NCBI GenBank assembly: GCA_900544395.1
Contig: UQVC01000012.1
Location: 1 to 64,000, forward strand
DNA: 64,000 bases
Origin: an uncultured Ruminococcus sp.
GTDB taxonomy: Bacteria; Bacillota; Clostridia; Lachnospirales; Lachnospiraceae
Reading direction: 5' to 3'
Below are positions 51,743-61,277 of the stretch, in pieces; the first letter of the stretch is position 1, and every line of letters begins with the position of its first letter. The position numbers were made by a program, and so were the translations under genes. The notes under the pieces were generated by a model. That model was not told the origin of the DNA. It did no database searches and saw nothing but the letters and a program-made list of their open reading frames with translations.

Positions 51743-54285
51743 GCCTCTTCTTCCTCCTCTTGTTCTTTGCGCTTTCTCAGAGTTTCTAACAGTTCCTCCT
51801 GAGACATCCGGCTCATCTTCAGACTTCGTTTCAGACTTTCATGGAGATATTCCACACAGATCAGATACGCTGCGATCACAATGATCGAGGTGATCCACAA
51901 TACCAAAAATACCATCTTGGAACTGATACTGAACATCAAGATCAAAAAGATCAGCGGAATGATCAAAATCGCCAGAAAGCCTCTTCGTATCCGCTTTTTA
52001 TAATTTTTTTCAAACCGCTCGGCTTTCTGATACATCTCTTCCCGGAAAGCCTTCTTATCTGCCAGCACACTGACTACCGCTCTCATACGGTACCGCTCTT
52101 TGGTCATTCCCTCTTCTTCGCAGATCATCAGCTCCGTCTCCCGCAGCTTTTGATCAAACATATGATTCAGATTCAACAGCCATGGCCGCACAACCAGACC
52201 GATCAAAAGTGCGATCGGAACATACACTGCCAGGCACAGCAGATTCTCTGCGTAATGGGATCCATAAATTCCGGCCACCGCCTCACGCATGGCATTGATC
52301 CCATATGTAAACGGCAAAAGCGGATGCAGTTTCTGGAAAAATGTAGGTGTCATCTCGATGGGATATGTCCCTGCTGATCCCGGAATCTGCACGATCACCA
52401 GAATCACACTGAGGGCCTTTCCGATGTGCTTGAACGAGATGGAAAGTGCATAAATAATATTGACATAAACAAAGGATGTAAACAATCCTGCAACTATAAA
52501 TGCCAGCGGCGCCTTACACTGCACGCCTAACAGCAGCAGATCTCCCACACAGATGATCAGCGCCTGGATCAGCCCCATCACAACATACAGCAGCCATCTT
52601 CCAAAATAAGACTGCACAGCGGTAAACTTTGGTACGATCTGATCCTTGTCCGCTTCCAGTTTAAAAATTGCGATCAGTACGATTCCGCCTACCCAAATTG
52701 CGAGATTGGTATAAAACGGAGTCATAGCACTTCCGTAATTCTTTACCGGGTACAACGATTCGGTTTTCAGTTTCACCGGAGAAGACATAAAATCAGAGAC
52801 CTCTTCGGAATCCAGTCCGGTCATATTTAAAAATTCCTGATAAGACTGGGAATTTCTGAGGGCATTCAGATCTGCCGCAACCGAATCCAGTTTTTCCTGT
52901 ACCTTCTGCAGCGAATTTCCGGTACTCTCCAACGCTGCCTTGGAATCATTTAAGCTGGTATTGAGATTCTCCAAAATCCCTTTTGTCTGCTCTGCCAGTG
53001 GATCCACTCCGCTTAAGACACCGGAGAGTTTTCCAGAAAGTGTGCCAAAAGAATCCAGCGAAGCATTCAGTCCCGGAAGCACGTTTTGTTCAAACCCCTG
53101 CTTGATTCCCCGAAGCTGCTGCTGATTTTCACGCACCAGACTTCCGATCTTCTGAGCCGTATCGGTCACGGTCTGGGACGTATTTCCAATTCCTGCATTT
53201 CCTGCCTGCAGACTGTTCAAAAGTTCTTGATGGCGCTGATTTTCTGCCTGCAGCTGGGCGATCAGATCTGCCGCCGGATTTCCCGGAATCTTTCCATCCA
53301 ACTGTGCCAGCAGTTCAATAATCTTCTCGTTAAGCCGGATCACACTCTGGATAGACTCCATGGCGCTGTCTACTTTACCACTTACGGACTGAATCTTCTC
53401 ATTCAGATTCCCCAGATCTGTCCCTGCAGAAGTTGCAATATCCGATAACAGATTTTCTCCCTCTGTCAAAGTTCCTGAAATTGCCGAAGAAAGATCCGAT
53501 ACACTTCCTCTTCCTGACTGTAAGGCTGCTGTCCCCGCATCCAGTGCCGCCGCACCACTTGAGGCTGCATTTTTCACCTGATCCATGACAGTCTGTACAT
53601 CCCGGATCCTGGCATCACTATCCTGAAAAGTTGTCTGAAACTCTGTCAGAACCTGCTGATAGCTCTTGATATTATCTGATACTTTCTGGATATCCGAAAC
53701 AACACTGGACTGCAGGGCATCCAGATTTCCGGCAGCATCTGCTGCAGATGTCTGAAAAATCTCTGAAACTGCTTCCGATGCCGCAGCTACAAAGGCTTCA
53801 TTGACCTGACTTTGGACGGCTGTAGCTCCACTGTCTGTAATCTTCGGTGCAATCGCATTTTTCTTCTCATTTAAATAGTAGATAAACTTTGGCTGCTCGA
53901 TCGTTCCGGTCAGGACACTTGTCAAAGATTCACTGAAATCTTCCGGGATCACAATGGCTGCATAGTATTTTCCAGATTTCACACCATCAACTGCCTTCTC
54001 TTCTCCGACAAATTTCCACCCCAAATCGTGATTCTCCTTTAACTGCCTGACCACTTCCTCCCCGGCATTGAGAGCCCCGGTCAGCTCATTGTCTGTTCCC
54101 TGATCCAGATTTGCCACTGCGATCTGAACGGATCCTGTATTCCCATAAGGATCCATATTCGCAGCAATATTAAACCATGCGTACAGAGACGGGAGAAGAC
54201 AGACGCCTGCCACAACGATCATGGCAACGGGATTGCGTGCCAGTCTTCTCATGTCTCTTTTAAAAATTTGAAATGCGCGCTTCAT
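51739..54285 (-). CDS. YhgE/Pip-domain membrane protein (long form)
   Basis: 848 residues with the same layout as its neighbour: N-terminal helix, A-W-F-N-I-A-A-N-M-D-P-Y-G-N-T, helical outer part and C-terminal membrane block. It has an extra ~130-residue C-terminal part: a charged cytoplasmic stretch, two more helices and an acidic tail of repeated Glu. First gene of the pair, with AAAGGAGG before ATG. The pair arose by tandem duplication but has diverged widely. Confidence 0.88.
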   Translation of the reverse strand: MKRAFQIFKRDMRRLARNPVAMIVVAGVCLLPSLYAWFNIAANMDPYGNTGSVQIAVANLDQGTDNELTGALNAGEEVVRQLKENHDLGWKFVGEEKAVDGVKSGKYYAAIVIPEDFSESLTSVLTGTIEQPKFIYYLNEKKNAIAPKITDSGATAVQSQVNEAFVAAASEAVSEIFQTSAADAAGNLDALQSSVVSDIQKVSDNIKSYQQVLTEFQTTFQDSDARIRDVQTVMDQVKNAASSGAAALDAGTAALQSGRGSVSDLSSAISGTLTEGENLLSDIATSAGTDLGNLNEKIQSVSGKVDSAMESIQSVIRLNEKIIELLAQLDGKIPGNPAADLIAQLQAENQRHQELLNSLQAGNAGIGNTSQTVTDTAQKIGSLVRENQQQLRGIKQGFEQNVLPGLNASLDSFGTLSGKLSGVLSGVDPLAEQTKGILENLNTSLNDSKAALESTGNSLQKVQEKLDSVAADLNALRNSQSYQEFLNMTGLDSEEVSDFMSSPVKLKTESLYPVKNYGSAMTPFYTNLAIWVGGIVLIAIFKLEADKDQIVPKFTAVQSYFGRWLLYVVMGLIQALIICVGDLLLLGVQCKAPLAFIVAGLFTSFVYVNIIYALSISFKHIGKALSVILVIVQIPGSAGTYPIEMTPTFFQKLHPLLPFTYGINAMREAVAGIYGSHYAENLLCLAVYVPIALLIGLVVRPWLLNLNHMFDQKLRETELMICEEEGMTKERYRMRAVVSVLADKKAFREEMYQKAERFEKNYKKRIRRGFLAILIIPLIFLILMFSISSKMVFLVLWITSIIVIAAYLICVEYLHESLKRSLKMSRMSQEELLETLRKRKEQEEEEEA

Positions 54286-54384
54286 ATTCAGCCTCCTTTA
54301 ATAAACACTACGTCTATAATACTTTATTTTAACATAAATCTGCTGCTTTGTGCTATTGCAAAAACAATTAAATTTCAAAAAAAA

Positions 54385-54416
54385 CCTCTGGATTTTTAAC
54401 AACAAAAATCCAGAGG
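54385..54416 (-). terminator. Terminator of the second MATE gene
   Basis: Perfect 13-base arms CCTCTGGATTTTT / AAAAATCCAGAGG, six-base loop, then eight T on the minus strand. Confidence 0.9.
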
Positions 54417-54425
54417 CTGTTTATT

Positions 54426-55793
54426 TTATCTGTTCTGTTTCCCAAAAGGAAAATACCTTCCCCCTTCCATTCGCTTCAGAAGAAAACACGAAGCAACTGC
54501 CGCGATCAGTTCTGCGATCGGAAAGCTAATCCAGATCCCTGCTGGCCCCATGGTACGGGACAGTACATATCCCAGCGGCAAAATAATCACCAACTGCCGC
54601 AGCAAAGAAATCACAAGGGAATCCACACCCCGTCCCAGGGCTTCAAATACACCGGAGAAAATCACTCCAAAAGATGACACCAAAAATCCAAGGGAGATCA
54701 GTCTGAGCGCTTCTGTACCGGTACGCAGCAATTCTTCATCTGCCTGGAACATTCCCAGGATTGCTTCCGGAATGACCAGTGAGACAATGGTTCCGATCAG
54801 CATCAGTACTGCTGCGGACAATAAACTGTAGCGGATCGTATCCTGCACCCGTTTCTTTTCACCGGCTCCATAATTATACCCAATGATGGGCCGCATTCCC
54901 TGCACGATCCCGTTGGCAGGCATGTAAATGAAAGTCTGCAGCTTAAAGTAGATTCCAAGCACTGCCACATACGTATCCGAAAATGCTGCCAGAATCCCAT
55001 TGAGCCCTCCAACCAGAATGGATGGCATGGTCATCATCAAAGAAGAAGGAATCCCGACCGAATAAATCTGTCGGATCAGCTTCCAGTCCATATGCAGATA
55101 TCTGGGATGGATCGTCACACCCGGATTTTTCTTCAGATAGACCACAATATATAACAAAAAGGCACTGATCTGTCCGATCACCGTTGCAATGGCAGCGCCC
55201 TTGACTCCCATTGCCGGAAATCCAAGCAGTCCAAAGATCAGGATGGGATCTAGAATGATATTGATGATCGCCCCCACTCCCAGCAGGATCATGGTGGTCT
55301 TCATCGCTCCGATCCCCTGATAAATCTTCTCCATCGCAATCTGCATCAGCGATCCAAACGAAACACATAATACGATATAGGTGTAATCACACGCCTGTTC
55401 AAAAATAACTGCATCATCCGTAAATAATCCGATAAACGGTTTTGTAATGAGAAGACCGCCAATAATAAATAAAATGCAATGCACCACAGTCAGCGCCATC
55501 CCCATGGTCGCCGCCTCGTTTGCCCGCTCCTGATTTCTCTGTCCCAGGCTGATCGACAAGACGGAACCAATTCCCACGCCGATTCCCACTGCCACCGAAA
55601 CCACGATATTCTGCAGCGGATACGCAAGGGATACGGCTGTCAATGCGCCGGTCCCCAGTCTGGATACGTAAATACTGTCTATGATGTTGTAAAGTGACTG
55701 TACCAACATCGATAATACCATGGGAAGCGACATACTCATCAGCAATGGAAAAATTTCCCTGGTTCCCATTTTATTGCTCTGTTCCTGCATCAT
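54426..55793 (-). CDS. MATE-family efflux transporter with leader-peptide control
   Basis: 455 residues, twelve helices, N-terminal S-L-P-M-V-L-S-M-L-V-Q-S-L-Y-N-I-I-D-S. Drug or metabolite export is likely. The ATG overlaps by four bases (ATGA) the stop of a 25-codon upstream ORF, and its AGGAGG is inside that ORF. A terminator-like hairpin with eight T lies within the same leader. No TetR gene is adjacent, unlike the other MATE gene. Confidence 0.9.
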   Translation of the reverse strand: MMQEQSNKMGTREIFPLLMSMSLPMVLSMLVQSLYNIIDSIYVSRLGTGALTAVSLAYPLQNIVVSVAVGIGVGIGSVLSISLGQRNQERANEAATMGMALTVVHCILFIIGGLLITKPFIGLFTDDAVIFEQACDYTYIVLCVSFGSLMQIAMEKIYQGIGAMKTTMILLGVGAIINIILDPILIFGLLGFPAMGVKGAAIATVIGQISAFLLYIVVYLKKNPGVTIHPRYLHMDWKLIRQIYSVGIPSSLMMTMPSILVGGLNGILAAFSDTYVAVLGIYFKLQTFIYMPANGIVQGMRPIIGYNYGAGEKKRVQDTIRYSLLSAAVLMLIGTIVSLVIPEAILGMFQADEELLRTGTEALRLISLGFLVSSFGVIFSGVFEALGRGVDSLVISLLRQLVIILPLGYVLSRTMGPAGIWISFPIAELIAAVASCFLLKRMEGGRYFPFGKQNR

Positions 55794-55867
55794 AACCTCC
55801 TGTTCTCAAAAAAAAGCCATGCGCCTCCATTTATTCTGAAACGGAGAAACCACATGGCTTTGTACAT
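55790..55867 (-). CDS. Leader peptide ORF upstream of the MATE gene
   Basis: Twenty-five codons starting M-Y-K-A-M-W-F-L-R-F-R-I-N-G-G, stop TGA overlapping the MATE ATG. Ribosome site is weak (ATAGGTC). Codons 3 onward form the 5' arm of the leader hairpin, so ribosome position would change folding. This is the geometry of translation-controlled attenuation. Confidence 0.5.
   Translation of the reverse strand: MYKAMWFLRFRINGGAWLFFENRRL
55813..55861 (-). terminator. Leader attenuator of the MATE gene
   Basis: Outer arms AAAGCCATG / CATGGCTTT with an inner CTCC..GGAG stem, followed on the minus strand by eight T, all upstream of the MATE start. Confidence 0.65.
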
Positions 55868-55889
55868 GACCTATTTTTTTAGCTTTGAC

Positions 55890-55918
55890 AGCATATCACA
55901 TCTTTTTTCTTCTGTCAA
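55890..55918 (-). promoter_or_regulatory. Promoter of the MATE leader
   Basis: TTGACA (55918-55913), 17-base spacer, TATGCT (55895-55890); transcription would start about 90 bases before the MATE ATG. Confidence 0.7.
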
Positions 55919-56025
55919 TCTCTTTTTGCTCTGTTTTGCTTGTCTGTTTTTTTTGATTATGGTAGTATGGATTTGTTCAGATAACAAAACATCTGTTCTC
56001 ACATTCGAAGAAAGAGGGGTTATTT

Positions 56026-57747
56026 ATGCACACACTGAAAAAGTTCATCCATTATTACGGTCCTTATAAGACCGTATTCTTTCTGGATCTGATCTGTGCC
56101 ACCATCATCAGTCTGATCGATCTGGCCTATCCCCAGATCCTGCGTACCTGTACCAATACACTATTTACCAAAAGCAGTTCTGTGATCTTACAGGTGCTGC
56201 TTCCCATCGCAGCCGCACTTCTGATCATGTATCTGATCCAGAGTCTCTGCAAATATTATGTCAGCTATCAGGGGCATATGATGGGAGCCTATATGGAACG
56301 GGATATGCGCCAGCAGCTCTTTGATCATTATGAAAAGCTTTCCTTTTCTTATTACGATCAGAACAATTCCGGACAGATGATGAGCAAACTGGTGTCCGAC
56401 CTGTTTGACATTGCAGAATTTGCACACCATGGCCCGGAGAACCTGTTTATCTCCGTGATCAAGATCATTGGTTCTTTTGTATTTCTGTTTCTGATCAACT
56501 GGAAACTGGCGATTCCGCTTTTAGTTCTGGTATTTTGTATGTTCGCATTCTCCATGAGTCAGAATCGGCGCATGCAGTCTACTTTTATGGAAAACAGAAA
56601 AAAGATCGGAGACGTCAATTCCCGCCTTCAGGATACTCTTGCCGGCATCCGTGTGGTACAGTCTTTTGCCAATGAAGAGATTGAACGAGAAAAGTTCCGC
56701 AAAAACAATCACAACTTCCTGCTGTCCAAAGATGCCAATTATCAGTGCATGGGCGGTTTTATGGGATACAACCTGTTCTTCCAAGGCATGATGTACCTTG
56801 TCACCCTGGTCTTTGGCGGATATCTGATCGCCAAAGGAGAGATGCAGGCAGTGGACCTTGCCATGTATGCACTGTATATCGGGATTTTCATCAGTCCCAT
56901 CCAGATTTTAGTCGAGCTGACCGAGATGATCCAGAAAGGCTTCTCCGGCTTCAAACGATTCCTTGCCGTGATGGAAACAGATCCTGAAATCCAGGACTCT
57001 CCAGATGCAAAACCGTTAAAAAACGTTCGCGGACTGGTTTCTTTCGAGGATGTCTCCTTCCACTACAGTGATGATGACACCCCGGTGCTGTCCCATATTT
57101 CTTTCCAGATCCCGGCCGGAAGATCGATCGCACTTGCCGGACCATCCGGAAGCGGAAAAACAACGATCTGTTCCCTTCTGCCGAGATTTTATGATGTCAC
57201 CGGCGGACGGATTACCATCGACGGAAAAGATATCCGTGATCTGACGCTGGACAGCCTTCGGAATCAGATCGGGATCGTACAGCAGGATGTGTATTTATTC
57301 TGCGGCACCATCAAAGAAAATATTGCTTACGGAAAACCGGGCGCTTCCATGGAAGAGATCATCGATGCCGCGAAAAAAGCCAATATCCATGACTTCATCG
57401 AAAGTCTCCCGGATGGATACGACACTTTTGTGGGAGAACGGGGAACCCGCCTTTCCGGAGGACAGAAGCAGCGGATCTCCATTGCCCGCGTCTTCCTGAA
57501 GAATCCTCCGATCCTGATCCTGGATGAAGCCACCAGCGCACTGGATAATGAAAGCGAACGCTGGATCCAGCAAAGTCTGGAAATTCTGGCAAAAGACCGC
57601 ACGACCATTACCATCGCCCATCGACTGTCTACCATTCAGGGAGCGGATGAGATTTTGGTCATTGCAGACAATGGAATTGCGGAGCGGGGAACTCACGAAG
57701 AACTGATCGCCAAAAACGGAATCTATGCACACTATTTAAGAGCATAA
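56026..57747 (+). CDS. ABC exporter, fused membrane and ATPase domains
   Basis: 573 residues. Six helices (residues ~15-300) and an ATPase with Walker A G-P-S-G-S-G-K-T-T (~370), signature L-S-G-G-Q-K-Q-R and D-E-A-T-S-A-L-D. Half-size, so it should work as a homodimer or with an unlinked partner. Multidrug or lipid export is the usual role; substrate unknown. Divergent from the MATE gene across a 232-base gap, which may mean shared conditions of expression. GAGGGG before ATG. Confidence 0.92.
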   Translation: MHTLKKFIHYYGPYKTVFFLDLICATIISLIDLAYPQILRTCTNTLFTKSSSVILQVLLPIAAALLIMYLIQSLCKYYVSYQGHMMGAYMERDMRQQLFDHYEKLSFSYYDQNNSGQMMSKLVSDLFDIAEFAHHGPENLFISVIKIIGSFVFLFLINWKLAIPLLVLVFCMFAFSMSQNRRMQSTFMENRKKIGDVNSRLQDTLAGIRVVQSFANEEIEREKFRKNNHNFLLSKDANYQCMGGFMGYNLFFQGMMYLVTLVFGGYLIAKGEMQAVDLAMYALYIGIFISPIQILVELTEMIQKGFSGFKRFLAVMETDPEIQDSPDAKPLKNVRGLVSFEDVSFHYSDDDTPVLSHISFQIPAGRSIALAGPSGSGKTTICSLLPRFYDVTGGRITIDGKDIRDLTLDSLRNQIGIVQQDVYLFCGTIKENIAYGKPGASMEEIIDAAKKANIHDFIESLPDGYDTFVGERGTRLSGGQKQRISIARVFLKNPPILILDEATSALDNESERWIQQSLEILAKDRTTITIAHRLSTIQGADEILVIADNGIAERGTHEELIAKNGIYAHYLRA

Positions 57748-57795
57748 AAAACGTACATCCCGAGAGGACGAACGCCTCCTGGGATGTACGTTTTT
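57746..57795. terminator. Bidirectional terminator between ABC exporter and ilvE
   Basis: AAAAACGTACATCCC pairs with GGGATGTACGTTTTT, with an inner AGG/CCT pairing; A- and T-runs on both sides. Confidence 0.85.
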
Positions 57796-57804
57796 CTGTT
57801 TTTC

Positions 57805-58830
57805 TTACTCGATCACCTGGATCCATCCTTCTGGCGCCTCAATATGCCCCATCTGGATTCCCGTCAGGGTATCATATAATTTCTGAATGGTCGGTCCCAT
57901 CTTTTCCATTCCACTCGGGAAACAAATCTCCTGTCCATGATCCACGATCTTTCCGACTGGAGAGATCACTGCTGCTGTTCCACAAAGTCCGCACTCTGCA
58001 AACTCTTTCACTTCCTCCAGATAGACATCCCGCTCTTCCACTTCCAGTCCAAGGTAATGTTCTGCCACATACAACAGAGAACGTCTTGTGATGGATGGCA
58101 GGATCGTATCAGAATGTGGCGTCACGATTTTATTGTCCTTTGTCACAAAAATGAAGTTCGCTCCGCCGGTTTCCTCCACCTTGGTCCTTGTGGCTGAATC
58201 CAGATACATGTTCTCATCGTATCCGTTGGCATGGGCAGTCATGATAGCATGCAGGCTCATGGCATAATTCAGACCGGCTTTAATGTGGCCGGTTCCATGA
58301 GGCGCCGCCCGGTCGAAATCAGAAACACATAACGTCAATGGTTTGACTCCACCTTTGAAATACGGTCCCACCGGTGTCACAAACACACGGAACTGATACT
58401 CATCTGCAGGTTTCACTCCGATCACCGGGTTGCTTCCAAACATATATGGCCGGATATATAAAGTCGCTCCGGAACCATAAGGCGGCACATAGGCTGCATT
58501 GGCTTTTACCACCTCCCGGATGGCCTCCAAAAAGCGTTCCTCCGGAAATACCGGCATCTCTAATCGTCTCGCAGAAGCTGCCATGCGGGCCGCGTTTAAA
58601 TCCGGGCGAAAGACTACGATCTTTCCATCTTCTGTGGTGTAGGCTTTCATACCTTCAAATACCGTCTGAGCATACTGCAGAACACCTGCGCATTCATTGA
58701 TCACCACGTTGGCATCTTCTGTCAGGCCGCCTTTCTCCCATTTTCCGTCTTTATAATTGGCTACATATCTCTGGTCAGTCTGCACATAACCGAATCCAAG
58801 ATTCTCCCAGTCAATCTCTTTCTTTTCCAT
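57805..58830 (-). CDS. ilvE: Branched-chain amino acid aminotransferase
   Basis: 341 residues from ATG at 58830 with GGAGG eight bases upstream. PLP class IV fold: Q-T-V-F-E-G-M-K-A-Y, G-H-I-K-A-G-L-N-Y-A with the PLP lysine, and C-G-T-A-A-V-I-S-P. Last step of valine, leucine and isoleucine synthesis. Own promoter, but no terminator separates it from ilvN upstream, so read-through is likely. Confidence 0.94.
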   Translation of the reverse strand: MEKKEIDWENLGFGYVQTDQRYVANYKDGKWEKGGLTEDANVVINECAGVLQYAQTVFEGMKAYTTEDGKIVVFRPDLNAARMAASARRLEMPVFPEERFLEAIREVVKANAAYVPPYGSGATLYIRPYMFGSNPVIGVKPADEYQFRVFVTPVGPYFKGGVKPLTLCVSDFDRAAPHGTGHIKAGLNYAMSLHAIMTAHANGYDENMYLDSATRTKVEETGGANFIFVTKDNKIVTPHSDTILPSITRRSLLYVAEHYLGLEVEERDVYLEEVKEFAECGLCGTAAVISPVGKIVDHGQEICFPSGMEKMGPTIQKLYDTLTGIQMGHIEAPEGWIQVIE

Positions 58831-58862
58831 CAAAAACTCCTCCATTCCTCGGTCGAACATAT

Positions 58863-58882
58863 TTACAACTTGTTTGTTGCAA
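58863..58882. promoter_or_regulatory. Inverted repeat at the ilvE transcript start
   Basis: TTGCAAC-N6-GTTGTAA on the minus strand, beginning at the -10. Operator or leader hairpin; not a CodY-box sequence. Confidence 0.35.
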
Positions 58883-58910
58883 TTATAATACGCTCGCTTT
58901 TAAAAATCAA
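58882..58910 (-). promoter_or_regulatory. Promoter of ilvE
   Basis: TTGATT (58910-58905), 17-base spacer, TATAAT (58887-58882). Confidence 0.75.
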
Positions 58911-58926
58911 GAGTGTGCTCTGTTTT

Positions 58927-59439
58927 TTATCGTTCCATCATACTGATGGACTCAATCCCCACACTTCCTCCTCGCACAACCTCAATACTTTTAAACTCTT
59001 CTTTCATCAGTTTCACCACAGCGTCATTCTTGGTTGCCGTCTGTACAAACTCCAAAAGCAGACTGTCTTTGCCGCAGTCGATCACTTTGCCTTTGAATGT
59101 TTCGGCAATCTGAAACAATTCAATTTTCTGATCCAGCGTACATTTTCTCACCTTAATGTACAGGATTTCTTTCATCCGCACAAAAATATCCGTAAAATCA
59201 ATCACCTTGATCACTTCGATCATCCGATTGAGCTGTTTTTTAATCTGCTCAAAGGTCTCGTCATCACTGACGGTTGCGATAGTCATTCTGGATACCGTAG
59301 GATCTTCTGTGGTTCCTACGGTCAGACTGTCCAGATTATAGGACTTTCCCGAAAACAGCCCGGAAATCTTGGAGAGAACTCCCACCTGATTTTCTACATA
59401 GAGAGAAATCCATCTTTTCTTCATACTTTTGTCTACCAT
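58927..59439 (-). CDS. ilvN: Acetolactate synthase small (regulatory) subunit
   Basis: 170 residues, standard length. N-terminal ACT domain with W-I-S-L-Y-V-E-N-Q-V-G-V-L-S-K-I-S-G-L-F and a C-terminal ALS_ss_C domain. Binds valine for feedback control. 12 bases downstream of ilvB. Confidence 0.93.
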   Translation of the reverse strand: MVDKSMKKRWISLYVENQVGVLSKISGLFSGKSYNLDSLTVGTTEDPTVSRMTIATVSDDETFEQIKKQLNRMIEVIKVIDFTDIFVRMKEILYIKVRKCTLDQKIELFQIAETFKGKVIDCGKDSLLLEFVQTATKNDAVVKLMKEEFKSIEVVRGGSVGIESISMMER

Positions 59440-59451
59440 ACCTGTGCCCTC

Positions 59452-61170
59452 CTAACAATCCATGATCATATCTTCCAGTGTTCCGCCCGGTTTGATCATC
59501 GGATATACCATTTCCTCCGGATCAATGATAAATTCGATCAAGGTCGGAGTTTTGGTATTCTGTTTTGCCTCTTCAAAGGCTGTTTTAATCTCTTCTGTCT
59601 TTGTCACGCGGATCCCTTTCGCTCCATAACTCTCTGCCAGCTTTACGAAATCCGGCGTATACTCCGGAAATTCTTCTCCCTGGGTGCGTCTGGAGAGCGC
59701 TCCTGCGCGCAGGTTGGTCATTCCATAGCGCTTTCCATAAAACAGCTTCTGCCACTGGCGCACCATTCCGAGATAGGTATTGTTAAATACACAGGCGATT
59801 ACCGGTGTCTCCTCCAGTACCGCAGTTGCAAACTCCTGGATATTCATCTGCATGCCTCCGTCTCCTGATACTACGATCACCCGTTTCTCCGGATTCCCAA
59901 TCTGGGCGCCGATGGCTGCCGGAAATCCATATCCCATAGTACCAAGGCCTCCTGACATGATGAGCTGCTTTTTCTCTGTGATTTCCGCATACTGGGATAC
60001 CAGCATCATATGCTGTCCTACATCGGTTACCAGAATGGCATCGTCAAACTGGCGGTTCATCTCTTCGATAATATCAAGCGGACTCATCAGGGCATGGCGT
60101 TTCATCCGAAGCGGATGCTCTTCTTTCCATGCCGCGATCTGCGCCAGCCATTTTGGGGTCTCACAAGACTCTACATATTCCGTCATCTTTCCCAATGCTT
60201 CTTTGGCGTCTGCCACGATCGGGATATCTACATGGATGTTTCTGGAAATGGACGCCGTATCGATATCAATGTGTACAATCTGCGCATGGGGTGCAAATTC
60301 ATGCAGTTTTCCGGTAATACGGTCATTGAATCGGGTTCCGATGGAAAACAAAAGGTCGCATCCGCTGACTGCCATATTGGCCGCATATGCGCCATGCATT
60401 CCCAGGTTTCCAATAAACAGCGGATGATTGGTCGGGATCGCGCCTCTTCCCATGATCGTTGTCACAACAGGTACCTGTGTCTTTTCCGCCACTTCGGTAA
60501 ACAAGGCGTTGGCTCGTGCGATATTGACCCCTCCCCCTGCTAAAAACAACGGACGCTTTGCCTTATGGAGCATCTTCAACGCTCTTTTAAGCTGTCCGAT
60601 ATGCACGCTGGTGTTCGGTTTATATCCCCGGATGTTCACTTCCTTGGGATACTCGGCGCTTCCCAGTTCTGCCATCACATCTTTGGGCAGATCAATCAGG
60701 ACCGGACCCGGTCTCCCAGTTCTTGCAATGTAAAATGCCTCTTTGATGATCCGTCCCAGATCTTCTCTTTTCGTCACAGTCACCCCATATTTGGTAATGC
60801 TTCGCGTGATCCCTACAATATCCACTTCCTGAAATGCATCGTTTCCGATCAGATGCCTTGCCACCTGTCCGGTAAAGCAGACAAGAGGAACACTGTCATA
60901 ATTGGCAGTGGCAAGCCCTGTCACCAGGTTGGTAGCGCCCGGGCCGCTGGTCACCAGACAGACCCCCACTTTTCCTGTTGTCCTCGCATACGCATCTGCC
61001 TCATGCACCAAAGCCTGTTCGTGCCTTGGCAGGATCACATCGATCTCACTTTGCTTATAGAGCTCATCACTGATATCAATGGTACATGCACCCGGATATC
61101 CGAACAATACTTCCACTCCCTCTTCTTTTAACGCTTTTACCAGCAATTTGTTTCCTGAAATCTGCCTCAA
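59452..61170 (-). CDS. ilvB: Acetolactate synthase large subunit
   Basis: 572 residues. Thiamine-diphosphate enzyme: G-Y-P-G-A-C-T near residues 22-28 with Y-P-G before the catalytic Glu helix, and G-D-G-G-M-Q-M-N as the TPP-metal motif. Position 25-28 has A-C-T where G-G-Q/A is usual. TTG at 61170 is preferred because AGGAGG is nine bases upstream; the GTG at 61179 is flush against it. First gene of ilvBN after a structured leader. Confidence 0.94.
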   Translation of the reverse strand: MRQISGNKLLVKALKEEGVEVLFGYPGACTIDISDELYKQSEIDVILPRHEQALVHEADAYARTTGKVGVCLVTSGPGATNLVTGLATANYDSVPLVCFTGQVARHLIGNDAFQEVDIVGITRSITKYGVTVTKREDLGRIIKEAFYIARTGRPGPVLIDLPKDVMAELGSAEYPKEVNIRGYKPNTSVHIGQLKRALKMLHKAKRPLFLAGGGVNIARANALFTEVAEKTQVPVVTTIMGRGAIPTNHPLFIGNLGMHGAYAANMAVSGCDLLFSIGTRFNDRITGKLHEFAPHAQIVHIDIDTASISRNIHVDIPIVADAKEALGKMTEYVESCETPKWLAQIAAWKEEHPLRMKRHALMSPLDIIEEMNRQFDDAILVTDVGQHMMLVSQYAEITEKKQLIMSGGLGTMGYGFPAAIGAQIGNPEKRVIVVSGDGGMQMNIQEFATAVLEETPVIACVFNNTYLGMVRQWQKLFYGKRYGMTNLRAGALSRRTQGEEFPEYTPDFVKLAESYGAKGIRVTKTEEIKTAFEEAKQNTKTPTLIEFIIDPEEMVYPMIKPGGTLEDMIMDC

Positions 61171-61194
61171 TTCTAACACCCTCCTTATGCAAAA

Positions 61195-61270
61195 CGCCCC
61201 AAGCTCTCAAAAGCTCAGGGCGAATAAATTCCTCATACTACGAATTTCAGAGGCTTTCGCTGCTGAAATT
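61195..61270 (-). ncRNA. Structured leader of ilvBN
   Basis: Two stem-loops on the minus strand: AATTTCAG/CTGAAATT (61270-61243) and CGCCC..AGCT/AGCT..GGGCG (61222-61195), the second followed by TTTTG. Two short frames lie here, M-R-T-N-F-S-S-E-S-L and M-R-N-L-F-A-L-S-F. No T-box sequence is present. Could be an attenuator; weak T-run. Confidence 0.45.
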
Positions 61271-61277
61271 TGTTCTC

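Noticed and set aside
58870..59868. 332-codon plus-strand open frame opposite ilvN/ilvB
   Set aside because: Phe/His/Cys-rich shadow of conserved genes; not a real protein.
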